NCBI RefSeq assembly: GCF_029854155.1
Contig: NZ_CP122958.1
Location: 124,001 to 188,000, forward strand
Reading direction: 5' to 3'
Length of the DNA: 64,000 bases
Source: Methanonatronarchaeum sp. AMET-Sl
GTDB taxonomy: Archaea > Halobacteriota > Methanonatronarchaeia > Methanonatronarchaeales > Methanonatronarchaeaceae
This document shows positions 19,612-38,769 of this stretch, one piece after another. The position numbers were made by a program, and so were the translations under genes. Under the pieces are notes generated by a model. It had not been told where the DNA came from. It worked only from the letters and a program-made list of their open reading frames with translations, and made no database searches. Position 1 is the first letter of the stretch, and every line of letters starts with the position of its first letter.

Positions 19612-20853
19612 GTGGTTGAAACTGGTTTTTCAAAACATATTAGTGATGCTGGAGATCTTCTTGATATTGATAAAGCGATTGTGGATAGAGTTATTAAGCC
19701 TGAGAGAGTTTTAGAAAGTTATGTATCGGTCGTTGTAGATGGTGAAGCTAAGAACTTCCGTTGTATAAGGTGTCAACATTCCTCTTTATTAGGACCTTAT
19801 AAAGGTGGTATTCGTTTTCATCCAGAAGTCACTCTAGAAGAGAGTTTAGAGTTGGCTCAAACCATGACATTTAAAAACGCGGTTGTTGACGTGCCTTTTG
19901 GAGGGGCTAAAGGAGGGGTTGTCTGTAACCCTAAAGAGATGAGTGAAAAGGAATTAATGGAGCTATCTCGGAAATACATAGAGAGTTTAAATGATTTTAT
20001 TGGGCCTGAAAAAGATATACCGGCTCCTGACGTAAACACTGGACCTAAGAATATGGCTGTTATGATGGATAGTTATTCCGAGTTGGTTGGCAAAAACGTT
20101 CCTGCAGTAGTTACTGGAAAACCGGTTGAAGTAGGAGGTACCGAGTTAAGGAGTGGTGCAACAGGTCGTGGAGTAGCAACTGTGTACCATGAATACATAC
20201 AAGATCATGGTTATTCAATAAACGATGTTGATGTAGCTATTCAGGGATATGGTAAGGTTGGACAGGTGGCTGCAGAACTTATAGATAGTTATGGTAGTAA
20301 TGTGGTTGGTTTAAGCGATTCAACTGGAGCAATAATAGATGAAAACGGCCTACCAACCACTGAAATCAGGGAGTGGAAAGAAAAAACAGGCAGCGTTATT
20401 GGTTTCAATGAAACAACTGAAATAACCAACAAAGAGTTACTGACCCTTGATGTAGATGTCTTAATACCCGCAGCACTTGCAAACGCTATAAACAAAGAAA
20501 TCGCAGACCAAATACAAGCCGAAGTAATAATCGAAGCCGCAAACAACCCCATAACACCAACTGCAGACAAAATCCTGAACGAAAAAAACCATACAATAAT
20601 CCCTGACATACTGGCAAACGCAGGAGGAGTAACCGCTTCATACCTAGAATGGGTTCAAAACATGCAACACCACAGTTGGAGTCAAGAAAAACTGGTAAAC
20701 GAACTGGACACCAAAATGAAAACAGCATACCAAAACGTTAAAAAAACAAAAACCAAAAAACCCAAAACACATAGTTATCGGGAGTCAGCAATACAAATGG
20801 CCCTACAGAAACTAACAAAAACACTGAAACTCCGAAAACCAATATTCAAGTGA
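19612..20853 (+). CDS. gdhA: Glutamate dehydrogenase
   Basis: 413 aa with a GTG start. GPYKGGIRFHPEV with the following FKNAVVDVPFGGAKGG contains the substrate-binding and catalytic Lys segments, and PAPDVNTGPKNMA is also typical. The C-terminal Rossmann domain has IQGYGKVGQVAAEL. It interconverts glutamate and 2-oxoglutarate with ammonia; cofactor preference cannot be read safely. It is single-gene with a clear hairpin terminator. The coding strand drops from 58% to 18% G+T from start to end. Confidence 0.95.
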   Translation: MVETGFSKHISDAGDLLDIDKAIVDRVIKPERVLESYVSVVVDGEAKNFRCIRCQHSSLLGPYKGGIRFHPEVTLEESLELAQTMTFKNAVVDVPFGGAKGGVVCNPKEMSEKELMELSRKYIESLNDFIGPEKDIPAPDVNTGPKNMAVMMDSYSELVGKNVPAVVTGKPVEVGGTELRSGATGRGVATVYHEYIQDHGYSINDVDVAIQGYGKVGQVAAELIDSYGSNVVGLSDSTGAIIDENGLPTTEIREWKEKTGSVIGFNETTEITNKELLTLDVDVLIPAALANAINKEIADQIQAEVIIEAANNPITPTADKILNEKNHTIIPDILANAGGVTASYLEWVQNMQHHSWSQEKLVNELDTKMKTAYQNVKKTKTKKPKTHSYRESAIQMALQKLTKTLKLRKPIFK

Positions 20854-20857
20854 AGTG

Positions 20858-20888
20858 ACCTCTTCCCTCTAAAGAGATAGAGGTTTTA
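20858..20888 (+). terminator. gdhA terminator hairpin
   Basis: ACCTCT (20858-20863) pairs with AGAGGT (20879-20884), with an inner CTCT/AGAG helix (20867-20870 / 20873-20876), and a T run follows. It starts 4 nt after the stop codon. Confidence 0.65.
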
Positions 20889-21182
20889 AAGCCTGATTTA
20901 AGATAACAAAAATTTTTTTGGGGCTTTCCATTACCCAACTAAAAACGAAAAAGTTAAGCATCTAAACCAAAGATATCTTGATACAGTAAGCAACTAAATT
21001 GAAACCAACTGCCTTATAATGAAAAAATAAGTTGATTTATATCGTTGATTCTATCGACGCTCGTTCAATGTTAGCATCAATAACTATGGTTTTTGGTTTC
21101 TGAAGTTTGGTTATCTAAATCCGGGTAATAAACCAACAAGGTATGTTGTTTAGATGGTTAATTTGGTGTTGGAGGTATTTTT
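20889..21182 (+). other. Intergenic region upstream of ferredoxin
   Basis: No gene is seen. A TATA-like GATTTATATCG lies at about 21034-21044. GGAGGT at about 21170-21175, 7 nt before the ATG at 21183, is a strong ribosome-binding site for the ferredoxin gene. Confidence 0.5.
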
Positions 21183-21395
21183 ATGAAAATAGTTGTAGAT
21201 CAAGATGCATGTATTTCCTGTGGTATCTGTTCCGATGTCTGTGATGAAGTTTTCGAAGAAGACGATTTCGGTATATCCCAGATAGTTTCTGAATATAGAA
21301 ACGAGGAGGCTAACATCGGTGAAGTAGATGATGACATTGATTGTGTTGAACTTGCAGTTGAAGACTGTCCCGTTGCAGCCATAGAAACAAAATAA
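21183..21395 (+). CDS. Ferredoxin with a single [4Fe-4S] cluster
   Basis: 70 aa, highly acidic. [11 protein letters not shown] gives Cys10, Cys13 and Cys16, with an additional Cys20, and a late DCPVAAIE supplies the distal Cys-Pro ligand. A second CxxCxxC set is absent, so it carries one cluster, as in Pyrococcus-type ferredoxins. Cys20 could form a disulfide with the extra Cys near residue 54. It is a cytoplasmic electron carrier; partners are unknown and no oxidoreductase is adjacent. Confidence 0.9.
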   Translation: MKIVVDQDACISCGICSDVCDEVFEEDDFGISQIVSEYRNEEANIGEVDDDIDCVELAVEDCPVAAIETK

Positions 21396-21525
21396 ATAGT
21401 CTGTTTTGATATTATACGGAATAAAGCCACACAAAAAAATCTTTATTTATTTTTTTTATCTTTGATTTAGGAAGAACTTCTTATGTAGGGCGAGTGGTGT
21501 TAGTTCTTGGTGGTTGATCGAGTTT

Positions 21526-22614
<1,089 letters not shown>

Positions 22615-22630
22615 TTTTATTGGTTTATGT

Positions 22631-24190
22631 TTAGGTTGTTTTTTTGGTTGCGTTTTCTGCGGCTTTTTTTAGTCTTTTTGTTACGAAGTTTTTGTCTAGG
22701 GATAGTAGGAACCATGCGGCTCTGGGGCCTGATGGCCTTCCTAATAGGGCTATGTATATTGCTCCGAATGCTTGTCTGGGGTTTAGGTCTTGTTTTTTGA
22801 ATATGTTGTATATTTGGTTTTTGAGTTCTTGGTCTGTGTATTCGTTGTTTTTTAGGTCTATTGCTAGTTTTTCTAGGAATTTTGCTTGTTTTTGGTTCAG
22901 TTCTTTGGTTTCGGGGGGTAGTTGTTTTTGTATTTGGAAACGGGCTTTTTCTGGGGCATAGGTGTCTATCCAGGTTTTTGCTCTATCGATCCATTTATCT
23001 AGCCATTGTTGTTCTATTTCTGGGTTCCAGTGGCCTGTTCTTTCTAATATTTTTTGTATTTCTTGTTTGTTGTTTGCTATTTGTATTGCGTTTACTAGGT
23101 GTTTGAATGGTATTTGTATTGGTTGTTGTTTTGGTGGTTGGTTGTTGGGTTGGGATAGTTTGTATGTTTGTTGTTTTTCTTGGTTGAGTTCGTTGTTGTA
23201 GTATTGTTTTTCGTGTTTTTGGTAGTTGCTTATTGTTTGTACGGTTCCGAATCCGGTGTCGATTTCTATGTGTCTGTTGGGTGGTTTTTCTACCAGCATG
23301 TATCTGATGATTTCGGGGGGTAGGAACTCTAGCATTCTTTTTGGAGTTAGTGCTATTCCTTTTGAGCTTGACATCTCGCCTTCGCCTTTGAGTCCGACCT
23401 GTTCATATACGATTGGGTAGGGTTGTTCGTATCCATATACTTCTTTTGCTATTCTTTGGCCTGTGTCGTATGATCCTCCGTCTGCAGCGTGGTCTTTACC
23501 GAACGGCTCTACGGTTACTCCTAGTATGGTCCATTTTGCTGGCCAGTCAACTCTCCATGGTAGTTTTCCTTCTCCTTTGTCTATTTGGGCTGTGCCTTGA
23601 TGTCCACATTCACAGCTATAAGATACTTTGAGTTCTGTGTAGTCATGGGGTGTTGTTGTTGATATGCGGCCACATTCACTGCATAAGGGGTTGTATGGTA
23701 ACCAGTTTTGTGGTAGGTCTCTACCTGTCTCCTCTTCCAATATCTCGATTATTTTATCGGTTTCGTCTAGGGCTTTTGTTGTAACTTTTGAGAAATCGCC
23801 TTCTCTGTACATCTGGCTTGCGTATTTTATTTCTGGGTTTATTCCTAGTTTTTCTAGTGATTCTGTGAACTCGGTTGCGTAGTGTTCTGCATATGAGTCA
23901 TGACAGCCTTCGGGATCTGGAACTGTGTTGAGGGGTTTCCCTACGTGTTCTTGGTAACTTGAATCTAGGTAGGGATAGACCTTTCTTAGGGGGTCGTAGT
24001 CATCGAATATGAATAATAATTTGGGTTTTGCACCAACCTCCTCTAATGCTCGATACATAAGGTCTGCAGTCAATATTTCTCGGAAATTACCGTAATGTAT
24101 CGGGCCTGAAGGCGATATTCCTGACGCTACTACTTGTTTCTCTCCTTTCCATTGTAATGCTTCTTTTGCTTTTGAAATAGACCAATGCAA
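22631..24190 (-). CDS. lysS: Lysyl-tRNA synthetase, class I
   Basis: 519 aa. The Rossmann HIGH-like motif appears as [13 protein letters not shown] and the KMSKS-like motif as EMSSSKG. A zinc-binding region has CSECGR and CECGH. Class I LysRS is the form used by many archaea. The C-terminal anticodon-binding helical part has a locally odd Gln/Asn-rich stretch (about 330-360). It is first of a pair with the COG2108 gene. Confidence 0.95.
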   Translation of the reverse strand: MHWSISKAKEALQWKGEKQVVASGISPSGPIHYGNFREILTADLMYRALEEVGAKPKLLFIFDDYDPLRKVYPYLDSSYQEHVGKPLNTVPDPEGCHDSYAEHYATEFTESLEKLGINPEIKYASQMYREGDFSKVTTKALDETDKIIEILEEETGRDLPQNWLPYNPLCSECGRISTTTPHDYTELKVSYSCECGHQGTAQIDKGEGKLPWRVDWPAKWTILGVTVEPFGKDHAADGGSYDTGQRIAKEVYGYEQPYPIVYEQVGLKGEGEMSSSKGIALTPKRMLEFLPPEIIRYMLVEKPPNRHIEIDTGFGTVQTISNYQKHEKQYYNNELNQEKQQTYKLSQPNNQPPKQQPIQIPFKHLVNAIQIANNKQEIQKILERTGHWNPEIEQQWLDKWIDRAKTWIDTYAPEKARFQIQKQLPPETKELNQKQAKFLEKLAIDLKNNEYTDQELKNQIYNIFKKQDLNPRQAFGAIYIALLGRPSGPRAAWFLLSLDKNFVTKRLKKAAENATKKTT

Positions 24191-24386
24191 TTTTCCAACT
24201 CCAATTAAAACAATGTCTTTAGGGTTTTTAGGAATAAAAACAACTAAACTTAAATTGAGGTATCCAGCCTGCTTTCTTAGACAAAACAGATTCCTAATTA
24301 GTTATTTTTATTTTTGTTTAATCTATTAGGGCTGGCTATACAAAAAAGAATGTTCAGGTTTATTCCCTAGATTTAGGTTGATGTTG

Positions 24387-24701
24387 TCACTGCTCCACTT
24401 CTTTCTCAATCCAGTTTTTATATTGTTCAGTGGTTTGTCTTACATTAAAGAAAAGTATTGCTGGGTTTTCATAGCTATGTAATTCCATTACCCTGTTTTT
24501 TGTTTCTTCAACCGCTTTAGATGTTGTCTTAACTATCAATACAACTTCATCATCATTGTTAACCTCGCCTTCCCACCAATAAAACGACTCAACCTCACCA
24601 ATAATGTTAGCGCAAGCAACCAATCTTTCACGAACCAACGTCTCAGCAATCTCTCCAGCCTCTTCTCTCGTACCAGCCACTATATACCCAACTTCAACCA
24701 T
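24387..24701 (-). CDS. cutA: CutA1 divalent-cation tolerance family protein
   Basis: 104 aa from MVEVGYIVAG; the frame opens five codons earlier. LVRERLVACANI, FYWWEGEVNNDDEVVLIVKT and the C-terminal aromatic segment (YKNWIEKE) are the CutA1 pattern. CutA1 forms very stable trimers. A role in metal tolerance is reported for E. coli but the molecular function is uncertain. It is monocistronic. Confidence 0.92.
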   Translation of the reverse strand: MVEVGYIVAGTREEAGEIAETLVRERLVACANIIGEVESFYWWEGEVNNDDEVVLIVKTTSKAVEETKNRVMELHSYENPAILFFNVRQTTEQYKNWIEKEVEQ

Positions 24702-24900
24702 TACTATAACCACCAAATAAACTATACTACCTCAAACACCTTAGATTTGACTCAATATAACATCCCCCACTCTCAAAACCGTTTCCCGCCTTAAATTCCA
24801 ATAACCAATCCAAAACCTTTTTTACTCAATTAGTTTTTTTATGTGATTAGATCTGTCTGAAGGTTTGGTTTGGTTTGGTGTGTTGTGTTGTGGTTGTTTT

Positions 24901-26133
<1,233 letters not shown>

Positions 26134-26150
26134 TTATTCTTTCCCCAGAC

Positions 26151-27031
<881 letters not shown>

Positions 27032-27259
27032 CGCCTGTTTTTAATTTTATGTTAATATATAGGTTGTCAGTTCTACTGTAATCAAAATTTATTTAGGTTG
27101 TTGGTTCTCCGGTGGATGTAAATATTTTTTGTAGGTTCCACTTGTTTTTTGTTATTGTCTGGTTGGTTTTTGGGTTATCTCGTTTTCTTTGTTTAGGTGT
27201 TTAGGGTTTTTTCACCAAAATTTATGTGGTTAGCTCACATTTTATTTGCAGGTCATATT

Positions 27260-28870
<1,611 letters not shown>

Positions 28871-29084
28871 CCCTCTCTCCTCTCCCAACCCAAAAACCAC
28901 CAAAAAAACAAAAACCTAGATCCCTTTTTTCCAAAAACACTATTTAATATTTTAAAGCTCTTTGTCTTAAAAAGGGTAAGAAACACAGTTACCCAATAAA
29001 CATAACCAAGTGATCAGGTTAAGAGGGTGGGTTCGGGGTTATTACGTGTTTTATTTATATTTCTTGGTTTTTTATTTCTTAGAT

Positions 29085-30719
29085 CTAGTTTTTATTTGAA
29101 TTGTTGGGATCTGGGTTTTTGTTTTTGTTTGCTGTTTTTATTAGGCCTTGGAATGGTGGGCTTGGGTTTTCGAGTCTTGATTTGAATTCTGGGTGGAATT
29201 GGGTTCCTAGGTAGTATGGGTGGTTTGGTATTTCTAGTATTTCTATTAGGCCTGTTTTTTCTTCTTTTCCTGAGAATTTCATTCCGTGTTTTTCGAGTTG
29301 TGGTATGTATTCGGGGTTGACTTCGTATCGGTGGCGGTGTCTTTCTATTATTTTTGTTCTTTGGTAGATTTGGTGTGCGAGTGTTTGTTTTTCTATTATT
29401 GTTGTTTGGTTTCCTAGTCTCATTGTTCCGCCCATTGATTCGATGTTTTTTTGTTCTGGTAGTATGTCGATTACTGGTTCCTCGAGGTTGTCCATTATTT
29501 CTGAGCTTCCGCAGTTTTCTAGTTGTAGGACGTTTCGGGCGAATTCGATTACGGCTAGTTGGAATCCGAAGCATAGGCCTAGGAAGGGTATTTTTTGGGT
29601 TCTTGCTATTTCTATTGCTTTTATTTTGCCTTCTGATCCTCTTTTTCCGAAGCCACCTGGTACTACTATACCGTCTGTTTTCTGGAGTTGTTGTTTGATT
29701 TTTTGTTTGTTTTGTTGTTCTAGTTTTTCAGCGTTTATCCATTTTATTTTTAGTTCTAGTCCTTCTTCTGCGGCTGCGTGTTTTAGTGCTTCTGTTACGC
29801 TCATGTAGGCGTCTTCTAGTTGGGTGTATTTTCCTACCAGGGCTATTTTGATTTCGTCGTTGGGTTCTTGGATGTTTTTGACGTGTTTTCTCCATTCTTC
29901 CATGTCTTTTTGTTTGGATTGTAGGTTTAGGTGGTTGAGTATGATGTCGGTTGCTTCTTCTTGTTCGAGTTGTAGTGGGACTTCGTATATGTCGTTTGCG
30001 TCGTGTGCGGATATTACTGCTTTTTCGGGTACATCGCAGAATAGGGCGATTTTGTTTTTTGTTTTTTTGTTTAGGGGTTCTTTGCATCTGCCTACGACCA
30101 TGTCGGGATGTAGTCCGAGTTCTCTTAGTTCTTTGACGCTGTGTTGTGTTGGTTTTGTTTTTTGTTCTCCTACGACCTCGAGTACTGGTACGAGGGTTAC
30201 ATGGACTAGCATTACGTTGTTGGGTCCTTCTTCGTTTATGAGTTGTCTGGTTGCTTCGAGGAATGGCATTCCTTCTATGTCTCCGACTGTTCCTCCTAAT
30301 TCGATTAGGCAGATGTCGGCGTAGCTGTTGTCGGATACATTTCTTATTCTTTCTTTTATTTCGTTTGTTATGTGTGGTATTATTTGGACTGTTCGGCCTA
30401 GGTAGTTGCCGTTTCGTTCTTTGTTGATTACTGAGCGGTATACTTTGCCTGTTGTTATGTTGTGTTCGCTTGTTAGTTCGGTGTTTAGGAATCTTTCGTA
30501 GTTTCCGAGGTCTAGGTCGACTTCTCCTCCGTCTTTTAATACGAAGACTTCCCCGTGTTGGAATGGACTCATTGTTCCTGCGTCAACGTTTAGGTATGGA
30601 TCGATTTTTATTGCTGTGACGTCGAAACCTCGTTCTTTCAGTATTCTGCCTATTGATGCTGCGGTAATTCCTTTACCTATACCGCTCATTACTCCTCCAG
30701 TTACGATTATATAGTTCAT
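29085..30719 (-). CDS. pyrG: CTP synthase
   Basis: 544 aa. The N-terminal synthase domain begins [19 protein letters not shown] and the C-terminal glutaminase has the nucleophile segment FLGLCFGFQ and the His-Glu part TQFHPEF. It makes CTP from UTP with glutamine nitrogen. It is third in a purA, Trm112-like, pyrG series on the same strand, with a 94-nt gap before it. The last residues are Asn/Lys-rich, following the A+C drift. Confidence 0.96.
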   Translation of the reverse strand: MNYIIVTGGVMSGIGKGITAASIGRILKERGFDVTAIKIDPYLNVDAGTMSPFQHGEVFVLKDGGEVDLDLGNYERFLNTELTSEHNITTGKVYRSVINKERNGNYLGRTVQIIPHITNEIKERIRNVSDNSYADICLIELGGTVGDIEGMPFLEATRQLINEEGPNNVMLVHVTLVPVLEVVGEQKTKPTQHSVKELRELGLHPDMVVGRCKEPLNKKTKNKIALFCDVPEKAVISAHDANDIYEVPLQLEQEEATDIILNHLNLQSKQKDMEEWRKHVKNIQEPNDEIKIALVGKYTQLEDAYMSVTEALKHAAAEEGLELKIKWINAEKLEQQNKQKIKQQLQKTDGIVVPGGFGKRGSEGKIKAIEIARTQKIPFLGLCFGFQLAVIEFARNVLQLENCGSSEIMDNLEEPVIDILPEQKNIESMGGTMRLGNQTTIIEKQTLAHQIYQRTKIIERHRHRYEVNPEYIPQLEKHGMKFSGKEEKTGLIEILEIPNHPYYLGTQFHPEFKSRLENPSPPFQGLIKTANKNKNPDPNNSNKN

Positions 30720-30813
30720 GAATTGTCATCTCGTTAATGTTTAATCGGTTACCTACCTACCCCCTAATTAATTTTTGTAGGGCTGTTTCTTGTTGGGTAG
30801 GGTTTTGGTGTTT

Positions 30814-30990
30814 TTATTTGTTTTTTGGCAGTAGGTTGGGGATTCCTTGTTTGATTGGGTAGTTTTTGTTGCAGGTGTTGCAGGTTAGTTTGCCTTCTAT
30901 TATTTTTTCGTCCTCTACTTTTTTTTCTTTTAGTTGTAGGGGGTTTCTGCATTCTGGGCAGACGATTTTGTCGAGTAGTTTTTTCTTCAT
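30814..30990 (-). CDS. Trm112-like (UPF0434/DUF343) zinc-ribbon protein
   Basis: 58 aa. It begins MKKKLLDKIVCPECRNPLQL, then KLTCNTCNKNYPIKQGIPNLLP, the classic layout of Trm112/UPF0434 proteins (IxCPxC ... CxxCxxxYPIxxGIPxLLP). Trm112 activates several methyltransferases for tRNA, rRNA and release factor. It starts 1 nt after the purA stop, so it is co-translated with purA. Confidence 0.88.
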   Translation of the reverse strand: MKKKLLDKIVCPECRNPLQLKEKKVEDEKIIEGKLTCNTCNKNYPIKQGIPNLLPKNK

Positions 30991-30991
30991 T

Positions 30992-32005
30992 TTAGAGTTT
31001 CTCCTTTCTTAGGTCTATTGTTTCGTCGTTTCTTGGTCCGGTTGATATTAATGTGACCGGTACACCCATTTCCCTTTCCTTTTTTTCTATAAATTTTTTT
31101 GCTTTTTCGGTTAGTTCTTGGTAGTCTGTGATTCCACGGCATCGTTGGTCGTATTTGTCGATGCAGGTTATTGCTGCTTGGGTTGCTCCGTTGACCATGA
31201 CTGCGTATTCGGCCCAATCTTTCATCCATTTGCCTACTCTTCTTGGACGTCCGGTTACTGTTCCATATTCTTCAACGCCGTGTTCTTGGGCTTCTTCCTC
31301 TGTCATTTCGGTTGGGAATGGGCCTGCTCCGACACGTGTTGGGTATGCTTTGAATACGATTAGTACTTCATCGATTTTTGTGGGTCCGATGCCTACGTCG
31401 CAGGCGGCTTGGCTTGCGCCTGTGTCTTTGGATGTTACGTATGGATAGGTGCCGTAAATAAGTGATAGGCCGAATCCTTGGGCTCCTTCTACTAATATGT
31501 CTTTGTTGTTTTTTATTGCGTTGTTTATTTCTTTGGGGACGTCTGTTAGGTATTTTTTTAGTTTTGGTATGTCTTTTGCTTGTTTTAGTTTTCTAGCAAC
31601 TCGGTCTTCGTTTGCTGGTCCACATCCTGTTCCTGTTGTTTCTATTTCGTCTGATAGTCTACTGTCTTTTTTATCTCGGTTGATGTGTTTTTGTTCTATG
31701 ATTCCACATCTTTTATCTATGCCTATTCTGTCCTCTATATCTAGTTTCTCTATTTCTTGGTTCATGACTTCTGGGTCGATTAATGTTCCAGCTCCAACTA
31801 AAAGCCTACATTCTTCATCGAAAAATCCGGAAGGAGTTAGGCGTGTTCCGAACTCCTCACCATCTACCTTTACTGTGTGTCCAGCGTTTGGACCTACCCC
31901 ACCTCGAGCTACGATTGATGGGGAGTCTTCACGAACCAGGTGTGAGACTATCTTGCCTTTACCTTCGTCACCAAAAAAACCACCGATCACAATAGTTACT
32001 GCCAT
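30992..32005 (-). CDS. purA: Adenylosuccinate synthetase
   Basis: 337 aa, the short archaeal form (bacterial enzymes have about 430). The N-terminus [17 protein letters not shown] is the GTP/IMP loop, and [15 protein letters not shown] and [17 protein letters not shown] are conserved active-site segments. It makes adenylosuccinate from IMP and aspartate. It leads the unit that includes the Trm112-like gene and perhaps pyrG. Confidence 0.95.
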   Translation of the reverse strand: MAVTIVIGGFFGDEGKGKIVSHLVREDSPSIVARGGVGPNAGHTVKVDGEEFGTRLTPSGFFDEECRLLVGAGTLIDPEVMNQEIEKLDIEDRIGIDKRCGIIEQKHINRDKKDSRLSDEIETTGTGCGPANEDRVARKLKQAKDIPKLKKYLTDVPKEINNAIKNNKDILVEGAQGFGLSLIYGTYPYVTSKDTGASQAACDVGIGPTKIDEVLIVFKAYPTRVGAGPFPTEMTEEEAQEHGVEEYGTVTGRPRRVGKWMKDWAEYAVMVNGATQAAITCIDKYDQRCRGITDYQELTEKAKKFIEKKEREMGVPVTLISTGPRNDETIDLRKEKL

Positions 32006-32117
32006 AAGTACCCTACCTTCATCTATCTAAGGTTAGTTAATTTTTTCGAAAAAATGGGTTTGGAGTTTAAGGGGGTGTTCCTTGATATTTATTTGGGTTA
32101 TGGGGGTTTGGTTGTTT

Positions 32118-33097
32118 TTATCCTACTAGGTTTGCTAGGCCTTCGTTCATGACTATTTCATGTGCTCGGTCTTTTTCTTCTGTGGTTAGTGTTCGGTTTA
32201 TGTGTGGGTGTTTTTGTGCTTTGTGTGTTGGTCTGTATTGGAACATTAGGTTGAATCTTGTGTTTTTTCCTAGGTTGTTGCTTACCCATTTGGCTATGTG
32301 TTTTGTGCAGCACTCGATGTGGCCTGGGAGTACTAGGTGTCTTATTAGTACGTCTGTTTGTTGGTTTGCTTCTAGTAGGTTTCTTTCGATTGTTTCTGTG
32401 TATTTTGGTGTTTCTGAGAGTTTTTGTGCGCATTGGTTTGTTCCGTATCTATAGTCTGCTAGGTAGAGGTCTATTGTTCCGTCTAGTAGTCGCATTGCTT
32501 GTGTTGACATGTACATGTTTGAGTTCCATATGACTGGGATTTGTGCGTTGAAGTTGTTTAGTATCTGTAGGACTGTTTTTAGGTGTGGGGTTGGGTCGCC
32601 GCCAACGAAGTTTACGTTTTTTGCTCCCTCTATTTTACGTCTAACTATTTTTTCGCACATTTTTTTTGGGTGTACTGCGGTTCCGGCTTTTGGGTCTTGT
32701 GATATCTCCCAGTTTTGGCAGTAGGCGCATTGGAAGTTGCAGCCTTGGAAGAATATTGTGTGGCTTGGGACGAGTTCGGGTTCTTCTCCGTAATGTAGGA
32801 ATTCACTGCTGTATCTAGAGACGGCGGGTATTTTACAGATTCCTGTTTCTTTTGCGAGGCGGTTGACTTTGCATCGATGTTCGCATAGATGGCAGTTTTT
32901 TAGTATGCGGTGTGCTAACTCTGTTTTTAGGTCGAGGTAGGTGTGTGAGCCTTCACTATCGGTGGGGTTTTGGTGTTTTTTCCATAAAATAGATGTATCT
33001 GCATCTAGGTTTATGTCTACTGGTTTTTTTTGGGTTGTTATGTAGTTGGGCTCGATTTCGCCCTCCAGAACACTGTTGTAGTGTTCGAGGCCTTTTT

Positions 33098-33101
<4 letters not shown>
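32118..33101 (-). CDS. PflX-like radical SAM protein (COG1313)
   Basis: 327 aa. Radical SAM motif CNFQCAYCQNWEIS; a preceding Cys cluster CHLCEHRC (about 88-95) and CKI may hold another iron-sulfur site. NFVGGDPTPHL corresponds to the GGEP region. It is related to pyruvate formate-lyase activating enzymes but is not NrdG. Its substrate is unknown. Its start overlaps the tldE stop by 4 nt, so it is third in a tldD-tldE-pflX unit, a context that suggests a peptide-processing or maturation role. Confidence 0.87.
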
Positions 33102-34388
<1,287 letters not shown>

Positions 34389-34399
<11 letters not shown>

Positions 34400-35738
34400 T
34401 GGATCCACCTCCAACCAATAGTTCTTTGACTCTGGTGTGTGGGCCTCCATCGGTTACTGGAACTCCCTGCCCTCCTTTACCACAGAAACCTGGGTAGTAT
34501 TGGAGGTCGTTTGCGAGTGCGTCGATTCTATCCAGTATGTTGAGTGTTTTTCCTGAGAGGGATACGTCCCGTAAGTGTTGATCAAGTTCACCATCTTTTA
34601 TTATGTATCCATCTTCGGCGTTGAACTGGAATGTTCCTTCACCACTTGACACCTGGCCTCCCCGAGAACCTCTGAGGTATATTCCTTCGTTTAGGTCTGT
34701 TAGCATTTCCTCAAGGCTCCAGTCTCCCGGTTTTAGGTATGTATTGCTCATCCTTACCAATGGGTTGTTTGAATAGCTCTGGCTTCTGAAGTTTGGTGTT
34801 ACAGGTGTGTTGGTTTGGGGGGCGCTCTCCCTACTGTTGAGGTATGCGTTTAGAACTCCGTTCTCAATTATTGTTGTTGGTTTTGAAGGAACGCCTTCCC
34901 AATCGAATGGATAATATCCGAACTTTCCTTTGAGGGATGGGTCGTCAAAAACTGTTACCGTTTCAGATCCAACCTGGTCTCCTAAACGGTTTTTAAGTAT
35001 TGAGTTGTCCATTGCAACCAGGTCGCCTTCACTTGCATGTCCAACGGCTTCATGTATAAAGACTCCTGCGAGCTCGGGATCCATGATAACTGGATATTGA
35101 CCGCTGGGTGGTGTCTCTGCATCTAAAAGATCATCGGCCTTCCTACCCATATCCCCGGCTCTCTCTAGATAATTATTTTCATCAAGAACTTCAAATCCCT
35201 TTGCTCCAAACGCTCTTTCACTCGCTGTCTGCAAGATATCTCCTTCTTTCGCTATCGCCTTACCTGAAACACCGGTTCTAAATATGTTGTAACTTGCTTC
35301 CTCCCCACTCGAGTTCTGGTAATGGAACTCGGTTTCTGCCTCGGTATAACTGAATTTAGTGCTTTTAACACGTCCTTGCATTGCTTGTTCATGACAATCA
35401 ACTAAGTAATCGATTTTCTCTGATAGATCGATGGAGCGGGGATCGATTTCAACAGTCATTTTAGTTGAAGTTGGAGACCTTTCAACCATTGCTGTCTCGA
35501 AATCTGGTCGGCCTGGAGAAAGTTCAGCAAGTCTACAAGCCTTCTCAACAACAGCTTCTCTATCGATTTCTTCAGAACCAGTTGATGTAGTAGAAGCGAA
35601 ACCCCAAGAACCATTGTCTAATGCCCTTACAGAAAGCCCTATAGAACTATCAGACTTAACATCTTCAACCTCACCATCCTCTAAATCAATACTTGAAGTA
35701 TCTGAAGCAACCCAAATTGTCTCAAAAAAATCAACCAT
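34389..35738 (-). CDS. tldD: TldD family metalloprotease subunit
   Basis: 449 aa from MVDFFETIW; an ATG three codons earlier is possible. HEAVGHASEGD is the HExxxH zinc motif of TldD. VTVFDDPSLKGKFGYYPFDWEGVPS and FCGKGGQGVPVTDGGPHT supply other conserved parts, including a late Cys ligand. It is the catalytic subunit of the TldD/TldE protease and the first gene of the unit. Coding composition is more G+T-rich at this 5' end than in tldE and pflX. Confidence 0.95.
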
Positions 35739-36026
35739 CAATATCACAAACCATCAATATCACAACTAACTGAAAAAAATTTCAAATACATATGCATTAC
35801 CCACTAAGTACGTTAGATTCTATCTATAGAACATTGGGTGGCAAACCACTTCAAGCCTTAACAAAAAAAGAGATTGTTGATGTGGGATATGTTGATTTTG
35901 TATTGTTTTGGTGAGTTTATATTAGTTACCTTAGTATATTAGTTGTCTTAGGTTTTTTCAGTAGTGTGTTTGGGTGTTTTTGTTGTCTGGTTTTTGTTAT
36001 TGATAAATGGATTGGGGAAGGGGGTG

Positions 36027-37949
<1,923 letters not shown>

Positions 37950-38189
37950 TATATATCACAAATTTTTAATTAGTCAACAAATAATCCGAGTAACTTCATA
38001 TCAAGTCGGACAACAACTTAAATTAATGGGCCTTAAACACCCTTTTGTTTAAGAACTTGTTATGCAAGCAAGCTCAGTTGATGTTTTTGGTTAGTTTGTT
38101 TAGTTGTTAATTTGGTTTATATTCATATCTATTTTTTTATAACTATCTTGGTCAACTACCGATCGCTGGGGCCGTGGGGTTTCGCTTTG

Positions 38190-38747
38190 TTATCTTAGGG
38201 AGATGTGGATTCCTTGTTGGATTAGTGTGGCGACTACTGCTACGATTAGGGCGATTAGGGCCATTTTGATTCCCATCTGGATGAATTTTTTTTCTGAGAT
38301 TTTGCCTGAAAGGAATCCTATTCCGAATGCAAAGATTGCTGTTAGGGTTATTGCTATGAAGACTGCTTGTTCTGCTGGAAAGAAGAAGTAGGGTGTTACT
38401 GGTACGGCTGCTCCGATTATTGAGGCTAAGCCATCCATGATGGCTCTTATTCTTACTTCTTTTTTCTTAGACTTATGTAGTAATGTGTCTTCCATCTCTT
38501 CTCTCAACATCGATTTTCGTATCTTTTTCATTCCGACTTCCATTTCGGTTTGCTCTGCTGAGAGAGCTGCAAATGTGTTGGATAGAGCGCTGGCTGCACC
38601 ACCACTTATGCCGGCTGCGATTATTATGGTTGATTCGGCTCCATATGCACCTATAACTATCCCTAATGTGGTTAGTATGCCGTCTATGGCTCCCCTGGTT
38701 ATGTTTCCAAGGGTCCGCTCGATTATCTTGAAATAAGGTTTCAACAT
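38190..38747 (-). CDS. VIT1/CCC1-family (DUF125) membrane transporter
   Basis: 185 aa. The N-terminal RGAIDGILTTLGIVIGAYGA resembles the DG(I)xxxxG start of VIT1/CCC1 iron and manganese exporters. Helices at about 17-35, 40-62, 108-125, 128-150 and 158-180; the cytoplasmic stretch (about 65-105) is rich in Glu and Lys as in the VIT metal-binding domain. It likely exports or sequesters Fe/Mn. It lies 22 nt after thrC on the same strand. Confidence 0.8.
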   Translation of the reverse strand: MLKPYFKIIERTLGNITRGAIDGILTTLGIVIGAYGAESTIIIAAGISGGAASALSNTFAALSAEQTEMEVGMKKIRKSMLREEMEDTLLHKSKKKEVRIRAIMDGLASIIGAAVPVTPYFFFPAEQAVFIAITLTAIFAFGIGFLSGKISEKKFIQMGIKMALIALIVAVVATLIQQGIHISLR

Positions 38748-38769
38748 TTTCAGTTATTTACAATAGGAG

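Noticed and set aside
30764..30952. Lys/Asn/Thr-rich 62-codon frame
   Set aside because: It overlaps the Trm112-like gene in another frame; the zinc-ribbon motifs are in the other reading.
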